7,182 nucleotides of DNA from Aquimarina sp. (GTDB lineage: Bacteria > Bacteroidota > Bacteroidia > Flavobacteriales > Flavobacteriaceae): the NCBI GenBank assembly GCA_011524575.1, contig WTKB01000136.1:7263-14444 (forward strand), in the 5' to 3' direction. Below are positions 1 to 7,153 of the stretch, piece by piece. The first letter of the stretch is position 1. Each line of letters opens with the position of its first letter. The notes under the pieces were generated by a model that saw only the letters and a program-made list of their open reading frames with translations, ran no database searches and was not told where the DNA came from. The position numbers were made by a program, and so were the translations under genes.

Positions 1-992
1 TCACAAGTATTAGCAAGTTCGATAGCTGTAATCCATGTCGTATCTGAAGCTTTTTGAGATTGAGTAATATACTCATCTTTAAGCGTATCACTAACCTCTA
101 ATAGTCCTAGAGTTTGCGAAGTCCTTGCAACAAGTAAATCTCTAAAATGCGAAGCTAAACCTGCAATAAAATGGTGGGGATCAAAACCTTTTTTTAAAAT
201 AGTATCAAAATGAACTAACACCTCTGGAATTGCCCCTTCAATAATTTGATTAGTAAGTGTAAAGTATGTTTGATAATCAAGTACATTTAAATTTTCTGTA
301 ACCGCCTCACGAGTTAACTCTTTTCCACAAAAACTCACTACACGATCAAAAATAGAAAGTGCATCTCGCATTGCCCCATCGGCTTTTTGTGCAATAATTT
401 GCAAAGCGTCTACATCAGCAGTAATACCTTCTATTTCACAAATTTGTTCAAGGTATAAACGAGCATCTGTAACTGTAATTCTTTTAAAATCGAAAATTTG
501 ACACCTAGAAAGTACCGTAGGAATAATTTTATGTTTTTCGGTAGTCGCTAAAATAAATATTGCATGACTGGGAGGCTCTTCAAGAGTTTTTAAAAAAGCA
601 TTAAAAGCACTAGATGAAAGCATATGAACCTCATCAATTATATATACTTTATACTTGCCTTGCTGTGGTGGAATACGTACCTGATCAATTAATGTACGAA
701 TATCATCTACAGAATTATTAGAAGCAGCATCTAACTCAAAGATATTAAAAGCAAAATCTTGTGTCAAATCCTTTGAAGTCTGCTCTCCTTGTATATTACT
801 ATTAATAGTCCTTGCTAATATTCTAGCACAACTTGTTTTACCTACTCCTCTTGGACCTGTAAAAAGTAAAGCCTGTGCTAAATGGTTATTATCAATAGCA
901 TTGATCAAAGTTTGAGTAATGGCCTTTTGCCCTACAACTTCATCAAAAGTTTGTGGACGATACTTTCTTGCGGAAACAATATATGGGTTCAT
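1..992 (-). CDS. dnaX: DNA polymerase III subunit gamma/tau (clamp loader ATPase), 3' end cut by window edge
   Basis: This is the N-terminal 330 residues of the clamp-loader ATPase that, with delta and delta', opens the sliding clamp and places it on primed DNA. I translated it by hand from the ATG at 992-990; the frame stays open to the window edge. It starts MNPYIVSARKYRPQTF, the usual start of Bacteroidota DnaX. Visible motifs are Walker A GPRGVGKT (residues 46-53), LDAAS (87-91), Walker B IIDEVHML (118-125), the TLEEPP segment (136-141) and the SRC motif (162-164), followed by the helical lid region (ADGAMRDALS) and the start of the third, oligomerisation domain. The four-cysteine zinc module found in E. 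coli DnaX between Walker A and LDAAS is absent; residues 64-86 contain no cysteine. The C-terminal tau region, and any slippage site producing gamma, lie outside the window. The gene starts 34 nt after the lipoprotein stop, with no Shine-Dalgarno sequence. Identification is firm. Confidence 0.97.
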   Translation of the reverse strand, partial: MNPYIVSARKYRPQTFDEVVGQKAITQTLINAIDNNHLAQALLFTGPRGVGKTSCARILARTINSNIQGEQTSKDLTQDFAFNIFELDAASNNSVDDIRTLIDQVRIPPQQGKYKVYIIDEVHMLSSSAFNAFLKTLEEPPSHAIFILATTEKHKIIPTVLSRCQIFDFKRITVTDARLYLEQICEIEGITADVDALQIIAQKADGAMRDALSIFDRVVSFCGKELTREAVTENLNVLDYQTYFTLTNQIIEGAIPEVLVHFDTILKKGFDPHHFIAGLASHFRDLLVARTSQTLGLLEVSDTLKDEYITQSQKASDTTWITAIELANTC

Positions 993-1026
993 AATTGAAA
1001 TAAGAATATATTACCTAAAAACCTAT

Positions 1027-1575
1027 TTAATCAAGAGATGAAAGTTCAAAAAAATCACTTAGTGTACGTGTATTTTCACCATAAAATACTACATCCATTT
1101 CTATATACCATAAATTAGTTCCTACCTTAGTACCTTTTATTGTACCTGTAGGAGCAATATATTCTCTATCATCAAAAAGACAATAACAATATTTAGTTAA
1201 TACTAAATCTAAAGCTTCTAATTGAGAGGTATTATAAGAAAAAGAAGTGATGTCTGAAGGAATTTGAAAAGAAATTGTTTCAGTATATTCGTCATCTGCA
1301 ATTAAAGGATCATCATCATGAGTAAACTGATATTCAAAAACCGTATAATCACCAGAAGCAATCTCACTTTCTTTCATGTATGTAGAAGATTCAATAGGCA
1401 CTAACTCTGAATTTAAATAATAAGAAAATGTAGCATCTCCCTCATAATAAAGATAATCTACAGCTATTTTCTCAAGATTAAGTTCTTGATTTGTATCCTC
1501 CTGCTCACAAGAGGCTACTAAAAAACTTGTAAGTAGTACTACAAACCCTATTTTTAACACTGATAGTATATTCAT
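1027..1575 (-). CDS. Uncharacterised lipoprotein, possibly surface-exposed
   Basis: I do not recognise a family for this 182-residue protein. The N-terminus is a lipoprotein signal peptide: a short n-region with K8, a hydrophobic core (9-20) and a lipobox V-A-S-C ending at C23, the predicted lipidated residue. Directly after it comes an acidic, polar stretch (EQEDTNQE), resembling the lipoprotein export signal that sends Bacteroidota lipoproteins to the outer face of the outer membrane; that localisation is inference. The mature part is acidic, rich in Tyr, Ser, Thr and Asp, and probably mostly beta-strand, with alternating patterns near 75-105 and 143-166. It has a C-Y-C pair at 130-132 and a GTIKGTKVG turn followed by an aromatic strand (W156, Y157). 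The length, signal peptide and 10-nt spacing after the prenyl synthase gene support a real gene. There is no Shine-Dalgarno sequence; the leader is AATTATTTTT. Its function is unknown and its neighbours give no clear hint. Confidence 0.85.
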   Translation of the reverse strand: MNILSVLKIGFVVLLTSFLVASCEQEDTNQELNLEKIAVDYLYYEGDATFSYYLNSELVPIESSTYMKESEIASGDYTVFEYQFTHDDDPLIADDEYTETISFQIPSDITSFSYNTSQLEALDLVLTKYCYCLFDDREYIAPTGTIKGTKVGTNLWYIEMDVVFYGENTRTLSDFFELSSLD

Positions 1576-1585
1576 AAAAATAATT

Positions 1586-2563
1586 TTATTTCCTTCTATT
1601 CATCAAATAAGTAGCAAAACCTTCTAATAACTGCTTATGATTATTTGAAATGGATAAGTTTTCTAAACAAGATAATGCCTTTTGCGTATACAAAGCGATC
1701 GCCTCAGTAGTTTTTTGAGCAGCACCTGTGGTTGCAAAAAGCTGTTTAGCCCTACTTATTTTCTCTTGATCAGAAAACACGCTTTCATTAGAATAAATAG
1801 TTAATAACTCTTTTTTAAAAAGCTCATTATTAGACAATTGCGACTGAATATAAAGATAGGTTTTCTTTTTTTCTAAAACATCTCCCCCAACTTTTTTTCC
1901 AAATTTTTCTGGATCTCCATAAAGATCTAAATAATCGTCCTGCAACTGAAAAGCAATACCTAAGTTCTTTCCAAAATCATAAATAATTTGTTGTTCCTGT
2001 AAAGATGCACCTGCAATAATACCCCCCATTTGTAAAGCAGTTCCTACAAGAACTGCAGTTTTTAAGGTAATCATTTTTAGATAATCTCTTTCCAGTACGG
2101 TGTGTTGCATTTCAAAATCCACATCGTATTGTTGTCCTTCACATACCTGTTTAGCTGTTTTAGAAAACAAAGACACTAAAGATTTAAATTGATCCGCAGG
2201 ATAATTTTCAAAAAGCTGATATGCGATAATAAGCATCGCATCTCCTGATAAAATCCCTGTATTCACATCCCATTTCTTATGTACTGTAGGCATCCCCCTT
2301 CGTAAAGGTGCTGCATCCATTATATCATCATGAACCAAACTAAAGTTATGAAACACCTCAATGGCTAATGCTGCATCAAAAGCTCTATTAGCATCTGCAC
2401 CAAAAACTTCTGTAGCCATTAAAGTAAGAATAGGACGAATCCGTTTTCCTTCTAAGTTTAAAATATAAGTTATAGGATCATACAAACCTTTCGGAGTTTT
2501 AGAAAACGAATACGCATCTAAAAATTTCTCAAAACTGTGCTGATACTCCAAAAGTACTTCCAT
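1586..2563 (-). CDS. Polyprenyl synthetase family protein (short-chain trans-isoprenyl diphosphate synthase, probably C20)
   Basis: A 325-residue, full-length all-alpha trans-isoprenyl diphosphate synthase, a cytosolic enzyme that adds isopentenyl diphosphate units to an allylic diphosphate. All hallmark motifs are present: the GKRIRP substrate-binding segment (39-44), the first aspartate-rich motif DDIMD (79-83) followed by LRRG (87-90), K168-T169, the second aspartate-rich motif DDYLD (209-213) in FQLQDDYLDLYGD, and GKKVGGD (222-228) with a following KKKT. The first motif is the short DDxxD form, without the two-residue insertion of bacterial farnesyl diphosphate synthases, and an aromatic residue, F74, sits five positions before it. 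In characterised enzymes that pattern goes with geranylgeranyl (C20) products, so a GGPP synthase is my best guess; farnesyl or longer products are not excluded. Likely uses of the product are carotenoids, quinone side chains or other isoprenoids. It follows the PBP gene by 63 nt and precedes the lipoprotein by 10 nt. The ATG is preceded by an A/T-only leader without a Shine-Dalgarno sequence. Confidence 0.94.
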   Translation of the reverse strand: MEVLLEYQHSFEKFLDAYSFSKTPKGLYDPITYILNLEGKRIRPILTLMATEVFGADANRAFDAALAIEVFHNFSLVHDDIMDAAPLRRGMPTVHKKWDVNTGILSGDAMLIIAYQLFENYPADQFKSLVSLFSKTAKQVCEGQQYDVDFEMQHTVLERDYLKMITLKTAVLVGTALQMGGIIAGASLQEQQIIYDFGKNLGIAFQLQDDYLDLYGDPEKFGKKVGGDVLEKKKTYLYIQSQLSNNELFKKELLTIYSNESVFSDQEKISRAKQLFATTGAAQKTTEAIALYTQKALSCLENLSISNNHKQLLEGFATYLMNRRK

Positions 2564-2626
2564 TATTATTATTTTATTACAATTTACACAATATAATAGC
2601 TCATTTTAGAACATATATATACCTAA

Positions 2627-5011
2627 TTAAAAATCAAACTCTTCACCCCCATCTTCCACAGGGTTTTGAATATTTTGAATAGCCTTATACTTATCACAAT
2701 CAGTTTCTATATACATATTATCAGGCTTTTTAAAGTCTGCATCAGAAATCCCAAGATCTTTATCTGCATAACATTTTTTCATATATAAAGCCCATATTGG
2801 TAGTGCCATAGAAGCCCCTTGACCATAAGTTATGTTATCAAAATGTGTAGCCCTATCTTCTGCACCAACCCAAACTCCTGTACATAAATTAGGAACAATA
2901 CCCATAAACCAACCATCACTATGATTTTGTGTCGTTCCCGTTTTCCCTGCAATCTCGTTTTTAAATTTATAAGGATATCCTGTAACAACACGGACATAAT
3001 CCTGTCTATAGGTGTCCGATGTTCGTAAACGAATTCCAGAACCTGATTGTGTTACCCCTTGCATAAGATTCAACGTTACATACGCCGATTGTTTACTCAG
3101 AACATCTTTTGGATTTGAAACTGACCTATAGAGTTCGGTTCCGTTTTTATCCTCTATACGTGTTACTAAAATAGGTTTGTTATACACTCCTTCATTAGCA
3201 AAAGTACTATACGCACCAACCATTTCATAGACACTTAAATCTACAGACCCAAGAGCAATAGAAGGCACTACAGGTATTCTACTTGTAATACCCATAGAAC
3301 GAGCTAACTGCACAATAGGTTTTGGACCAATAACCCCCATAAGCCTTGCGGTTACTGTATTGATAGATTTTGCTAAAGCATCTTTTAAACTTAGCATTCC
3401 TCCATATTTATCAGAACTATTTTTAGGAGTCCAATCTTCTTTTGTACCAAACTTACCAGCTTCAATGGTATACTGTACATTAGGTACCGTATCACATGGA
3501 GATAATTTTAATTGATCGATGGCAGTAGCATAAACAAAAGGTTTAAAGGTAGAACCTACTTGACGCTTCCCTTGTTTTACGTGATCGTACTTAAAAAAGT
3601 TATAATCCATTCCTCCAACCCAAGCTTTAACATGACCTGTTTGCGGCTCCATAGACATCATTCCTGGTTGGAAAAATGACTTATGATGTAAAATGGAATC
3701 CAAAGGAGTCATGAGTGTATCTCTAGCACCTTTCCAAGAGAATACTTTCATTGTAGTTTTTCTTCTAAAAGATTCTCTAATTTCCTCTTCAGTACGTCCA
3801 GCAAGTTTTAAAATACGACGACGTTCAGAACGCTTTATTGCTCTATCAATAATACGTTGGTAATCTTCCTTTTCTATGTCTCTAAAAGGTGCCATGTTGT
3901 TACCATTATTCTGCCTATCAAACTCTTTTTGAAGTTTTGTAAGATGCTCTTTAACAGATTGTTCTGCATAACGCTGCATTCTTGAATCTATAGATACATA
4001 TATTTTTAAACCATCATTATATAAGTGATGAAATTTCTCCTCACCTGTTTCGGGATCAATTTTTGGATTTTTCTTGATCCAATCATCCATATAATCTCTT
4101 AAATACTCTCTAAAATAAGTAGCAATTCCATTATTGTGTCCCTCAGGAGTAAATTCTATTTTTAAGGGCAGTTTTTGAAGACTATCTTTCTCTGCTGCAG
4201 TGATAAACTTATTTTTCTCCATTTGTTTAAACACCTGATTTCTTCGTTTTAAACAACTTTTTTGAAAACGTATCTTTTTCGGATTATATAAAATTGGATT
4301 TTTAAGCATCGCAACAAGTATTGCTGATTCTTGAAGATCCAAATCTTTGGTTTCTTTATTAAAGTAAATTCGTGATGCAGAACCTATTCCTACAGCTTGA
4401 TATAAAAAGTCGTAGGTATTCAAATACATTGTAATAATTTCTTCTTTGGTGTATTGACGCTCTAAACGTACGGCAATAACCCATTCTTTAATTTTCTGAG
4501 TCAATCGCTTTACAATACTAGACGAACCTTTAGTAAAAAGTAATTTAGAGAGCTGCTGTGAAATTGTACTTGCACCACCCTTAGACCCCATAAAGAATAA
4601 AGCTCTCAAGGTTCCTCGACCATCAATACCAGAATGCTCATAGAAACGCTCGTCCTCTGTAGAAACTAAAGCTTTTACCAAATGCTCTGGAATCTGATCA
4701 TAAGTTACAGGAGTACGGTTCTCACTAAAAAAAGTACCTATAGTCTTTCCATCAGAAGAAATAATTTGTGTTGCTAACTGGTCTTCAGGATTTTCTAATT
4801 CAGAAAACTCTGGCATTTTTCCAAAAGCACCTGCTCCTGCAAGCACAAAAAGCATCGCTACAGAAGTAATACCTAAAATAAATATCCCCCAAAAAATCAT
4901 TAAATACTTCATATGACTTTTAGAAGATTTTTTTGATTTGGGTGCTGAAGTTTGCTTTTCAGTCGGTGAGGTATTATCCTGAGAAGGTTGTGATGGTGTA
5001 ATCTCGCTCAT
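2627..5011 (-). CDS. Class A penicillin-binding protein 1A (peptidoglycan glycosyltransferase/transpeptidase)
   Basis: A 794-residue bifunctional peptidoglycan synthase: it polymerises lipid II glycan chains and cross-links stem peptides on the periplasmic side of the inner membrane. A hydrophilic Ser/Lys-rich cytoplasmic tail (1-35) precedes one transmembrane helix (about 36-60). The family-51 glycosyltransferase domain (about 80-260) shows EDERFYEHSGID with catalytic E119, GGASTISQQ (145-153), KIKEW with the second conserved glutamate E176, and EIITMYLN (191-198). The transpeptidase domain (about 440-740) has the nucleophile motif S487-T-F-K490, the S549-I-N551 triad and K690-T-G-T693, so both activities look intact. 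Between the domains is a charged linker (about 355-425, containing KRSERRR) and the C-terminus is acidic (EDGGEEFDF). Such linkers and acidic ends are, as I recall, common in Bacteroidota PBP1A. The gene sits 33 nt after gldH. Naming it mrcA/ponA would be conventional, but I leave the symbol empty because paralogues are usual in this phylum. Confidence 0.97.
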   Translation of the reverse strand: MSEITPSQPSQDNTSPTEKQTSAPKSKKSSKSHMKYLMIFWGIFILGITSVAMLFVLAGAGAFGKMPEFSELENPEDQLATQIISSDGKTIGTFFSENRTPVTYDQIPEHLVKALVSTEDERFYEHSGIDGRGTLRALFFMGSKGGASTISQQLSKLLFTKGSSSIVKRLTQKIKEWVIAVRLERQYTKEEIITMYLNTYDFLYQAVGIGSASRIYFNKETKDLDLQESAILVAMLKNPILYNPKKIRFQKSCLKRRNQVFKQMEKNKFITAAEKDSLQKLPLKIEFTPEGHNNGIATYFREYLRDYMDDWIKKNPKIDPETGEEKFHHLYNDGLKIYVSIDSRMQRYAEQSVKEHLTKLQKEFDRQNNGNNMAPFRDIEKEDYQRIIDRAIKRSERRRILKLAGRTEEEIRESFRRKTTMKVFSWKGARDTLMTPLDSILHHKSFFQPGMMSMEPQTGHVKAWVGGMDYNFFKYDHVKQGKRQVGSTFKPFVYATAIDQLKLSPCDTVPNVQYTIEAGKFGTKEDWTPKNSSDKYGGMLSLKDALAKSINTVTARLMGVIGPKPIVQLARSMGITSRIPVVPSIALGSVDLSVYEMVGAYSTFANEGVYNKPILVTRIEDKNGTELYRSVSNPKDVLSKQSAYVTLNLMQGVTQSGSGIRLRTSDTYRQDYVRVVTGYPYKFKNEIAGKTGTTQNHSDGWFMGIVPNLCTGVWVGAEDRATHFDNITYGQGASMALPIWALYMKKCYADKDLGISDADFKKPDNMYIETDCDKYKAIQNIQNPVEDGGEEFDF

Positions 5012-5044
5012 AATATGATAATGCTATATGTAATAAATACTTTT

Positions 5045-5542
5045 TTAGTGGCTATTATATTTTTCTACTCTAAATCCTACATCTGTTATCCCTTTTAAAT
5101 AACTTACTGTAGAGGTGTCTGCTAGCTGCCTAACAGCATGTCTTAGCTGTAAACGATATTGACCTGATTCTGGTAATTTGATATTCGTTTTATAGCCCAA
5201 AATATGCTCTTTAAGCAACACACCTTTACCTAACAATGCTCCTTTTTTAGTTGCCATCTCGTACTCTAAAGTATCTATGAGTTGGCGTCCGCTTGGATAT
5301 GTTAATGTAGAGATCATAAATATATTACTATAAGGGTAGTTTTTTGAACTTCTTAATTTTAATAGAATATTATAGGGCTGTAAGCTATCAGTAATTTTAA
5401 AATCAAAACTACAAACGTGATCTTTTTGCCAGCCTAAATCGGTAGGTAGGTTTTGATAAACACTGTTTACCCCATAAGGATCGCATCCCTGCAATACCAA
5501 ACTAAATAAAACTAATAATCTATATATTGTTTTTTTAAACAT
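5045..5542 (-). CDS. gldH: Gliding motility lipoprotein GldH
   Basis: A 165-residue lipoprotein of the GldH family. In Flavobacterium johnsoniae, GldH is one of the lipoproteins needed for gliding; mutants also fail to use chitin and resist certain phages, which links it to the type IX secretion/gliding system, though its exact role is unresolved. The signal peptide has a basic start (K3, K4, R8), a hydrophobic core (9-17) and a lipobox L-Q-G-C ending at C20. The residues after the cysteine (DPYGVNSVY) lack an acidic run, so a periplasm-facing anchor is more likely than surface display (inference). Family-typical segments are LRSSKNYPYSN (63-73), YPSG with DTLEYEMA (82-97), LLGKG (103-107), LRHAVRQ (133-139) and GITDVGFRVEK (151-161). 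The start is supported by a good Shine-Dalgarno sequence eight bases upstream. It lies between the RicT-like gene and the PBP gene, with 32- and 33-nt gaps. The family call is from remembered sequence patterns and is strong. Confidence 0.93.
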   Translation of the reverse strand: MFKKTIYRLLVLFSLVLQGCDPYGVNSVYQNLPTDLGWQKDHVCSFDFKITDSLQPYNILLKLRSSKNYPYSNIFMISTLTYPSGRQLIDTLEYEMATKKGALLGKGVLLKEHILGYKTNIKLPESGQYRLQLRHAVRQLADTSTVSYLKGITDVGFRVEKYNSH

Positions 5543-5550
5543 TTTATCGA

Positions 5551-5556
5551 CTCCTT
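5551..5556 (-). promoter_or_regulatory. Strong ribosome binding site of gldH
   Basis: Read on the minus strand, AAGGAG stands eight bases before the gldH ATG (spacer TCGATAAA). This is a near-ideal Shine-Dalgarno sequence and fixes the start codon. It stands out because the next four genes downstream have A/T-rich leaders without any such motif, as is usual in Bacteroidota. Confidence 0.75.
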
Positions 5557-5574
5557 TTTGTAGTCCTAAAAAAA

Positions 5575-7140
5575 TTAAGATTCTGAAGGATTAGTTTTAC
5601 CTCCTTTATGATGAGGTTTTGACTTACCCGCATTAGAATCTGATTTTTTTGAGGTATTTTGTTCTTTTTTACCTGCTACTTTATCCGATGACTTTGAGTT
5701 ATTATTTTTATATTTTAAACCCCTCTTTTTTGGAGGTCTTTTCCCTTTTGTATCTGTATTTTTTACTGATGTATTTTCTACTTTTTTATCTTCTGAAGAA
5801 TCGGGATTATTTACTGATGGTTTCTTCCTGAAAGGCTTTTTTCTTTGAGGCTTACGTGCATCGGGTTTACCACCATTTACTTTTGAATTTTCAGAATAAT
5901 TCCCTTTTGACCTATCCGATTTTCGATCGCGTTGTTTTCTTTCTTTTGTAGCTACATCAGTAGCTTTACTTTCTTTTGTATTACTACGATTTGAAGTAGA
6001 GGTTTTCTTACGACGCTGTGAGTTTCTATTTCTTGAACCTTTTTTAGGCTTATCAAAACGGGTTAAACTATCCTCACTAATAGATTGACTTTTCAATAAT
6101 ATTTCATTAGAAACTTCTGGCTCTATAGCAAAATCCTCTAAAGAAGAAACTAATTTTCCTTTTCTGGAATCGGCAATCATCTTATTCGCATTTTCTACAC
6201 TTACCATATGCCACTGCACAGGATGATCTTTATAAGCATACCATAATATACCTCTAAAAATATCTATCTTTTGACATACTGCCAGCCCTTTACCTGTTTT
6301 AATACGCACTTCAGTTCTTGGGAATTTTGATAAAGCTTCCATATAAGCATCTAATTCAAAATTCAAACAACATTTTAACTTACCACATTGACCAGCTAAT
6401 TTTTGAGGATTTAAAGCCAATTGCTGATATCTTGCTGCGCTTGTATTCACTGATCTAAAATCGGTAAGCCATGTAGAACAACACAACTCCCTACCACAAG
6501 AACCTATACCTCCCAGACGAGCAGCCTCTTGTCTAAAACCAATTTGACGCATTTCTATACGTGTACTAAACGCTCTTGCAAATTCCTTAATGAGTTGTCT
6601 AAAATCGACACGATCCTCTGCGGTATAGTAAAAAGTTAATTTTGAACCATCTCCTTGATACTCTACATCAGAAATTTTCATTTTTAAAGATAAAGAAATA
6701 GCAATTTCTCTAGCTTTAAACTTTATAGCATCTTCTTTATCTTTTACTTCCTGCCATATATCAATATCTCTTTGGGTAGCCTTACGATAAACTTTCTTGA
6801 CATCATTACCTTTTGTAGGAGCTTTTTTCTTTTTCATTTGAATACGCACCAACTCCCCAGATAAACTAACCATACCTATATCATGACCACTTGTAGCTTC
6901 TGTAGCAACAATATCACCTATAGATAAACTCAATTCATCTGAAAACTTACAATATTCTTTTCTTCCGTTTTTAAAACGTACTTCTACAAAATCAAAACGC
7001 TTTGTACCAGATGGCAAACTCATGTTTGACAACCAATTAAAAACGGTTAACTTATTACAACCATCAGTACCACAAGTACCATTATTTTTACACCCTTTTG
7101 GCGATCCTTCTTTACCTGAAGAACAACTACTACATGCCAT
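5575..7140 (-). CDS. ricT: RicT/PSP1-family protein with cysteine-rich N-terminus and long basic tail
   Basis: A 521-residue relative of Bacillus subtilis RicT (YaaT), the core of an Fe-S-containing complex that influences RNA processing by RNase Y. The conserved core is residues 48-345. It includes the PSP1 C-terminal domain (about 120-205, with FYYTAEDRVDFRQL and RIEMRQIGFRQEAARLGGIG) and two cysteine motifs, CGRELCC (C215, C220, C221) and CGKLKCC (C252, C257, C258), with the spacing I remember for B. subtilis RicT and its [4Fe-4S] ligands. Two parts go beyond the roughly 275-residue Bacillus protein: an N-terminal head with five cysteines (C3, C6, C17, C23, C28) and a disordered tail from about 361 to 521, very rich in Lys, Arg, Ser and Asn (for example RRKKT and KKPFRKK), which looks like a nucleic-acid-binding tail. 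The start is supported by a strong Shine-Dalgarno sequence. In many genomes this family sits beside holB (delta'), which may be the gene just upstream outside the window. The family is certain; the role in this organism is inferred. Confidence 0.93.
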   Translation of the reverse strand: MACSSCSSGKEGSPKGCKNNGTCGTDGCNKLTVFNWLSNMSLPSGTKRFDFVEVRFKNGRKEYCKFSDELSLSIGDIVATEATSGHDIGMVSLSGELVRIQMKKKKAPTKGNDVKKVYRKATQRDIDIWQEVKDKEDAIKFKAREIAISLSLKMKISDVEYQGDGSKLTFYYTAEDRVDFRQLIKEFARAFSTRIEMRQIGFRQEAARLGGIGSCGRELCCSTWLTDFRSVNTSAARYQQLALNPQKLAGQCGKLKCCLNFELDAYMEALSKFPRTEVRIKTGKGLAVCQKIDIFRGILWYAYKDHPVQWHMVSVENANKMIADSRKGKLVSSLEDFAIEPEVSNEILLKSQSISEDSLTRFDKPKKGSRNRNSQRRKKTSTSNRSNTKESKATDVATKERKQRDRKSDRSKGNYSENSKVNGGKPDARKPQRKKPFRKKPSVNNPDSSEDKKVENTSVKNTDTKGKRPPKKRGLKYKNNNSKSSDKVAGKKEQNTSKKSDSNAGKSKPHHKGGKTNPSES

Positions 7141-7143
7141 ATA

Positions 7144-7153
7144 CTCCTCCCTT
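7144..7153 (-). promoter_or_regulatory. Strong ribosome binding site of the ricT-like gene
   Basis: On the minus strand AAGGGAGGAG precedes the ATG, with its GGAGG core ending five bases before the start codon. It is an excellent Shine-Dalgarno match and selects the ATG giving MACSSC. The remaining upstream bases to the window edge (7154-7182) show no recognisable promoter and may include the end of an upstream gene, which cannot be identified from so short a piece. Confidence 0.75.

Noticed and set aside
1694..1703. The palindrome GCGATCGC, the core of the cyanobacterial HIP1 repeat
   Set aside because: It is a single occurrence inside the prenyl synthase gene (coding EAIAL), in an otherwise non-cyanobacterial context.
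2611..2622. The alternating TATATATA run in the same gap as a terminator or hairpin
   Set aside because: It is self-complementary only because it is alternating A/T; there is no stable G/C stem followed by a T run.
2564..2626. A possible promoter in the 63-nt gap before the prenyl synthase gene (TAAATTGT resembles TAnnTTTG)
   Set aside because: The match is incomplete, I see no matching upstream TTTG element at the right distance, and such near matches are expected by chance in A/T-rich DNA.
5649..5831. A 60-residue open frame on the plus strand, rich in Leu, Phe and Tyr, resembling a small membrane protein
   Set aside because: It lies entirely antisense to the Lys/Asn/Ser-rich tail of the RicT-like gene; the complement of AAA/AAG-rich codons automatically reads as Phe/Leu. 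There is no ribosome binding site or independent support.
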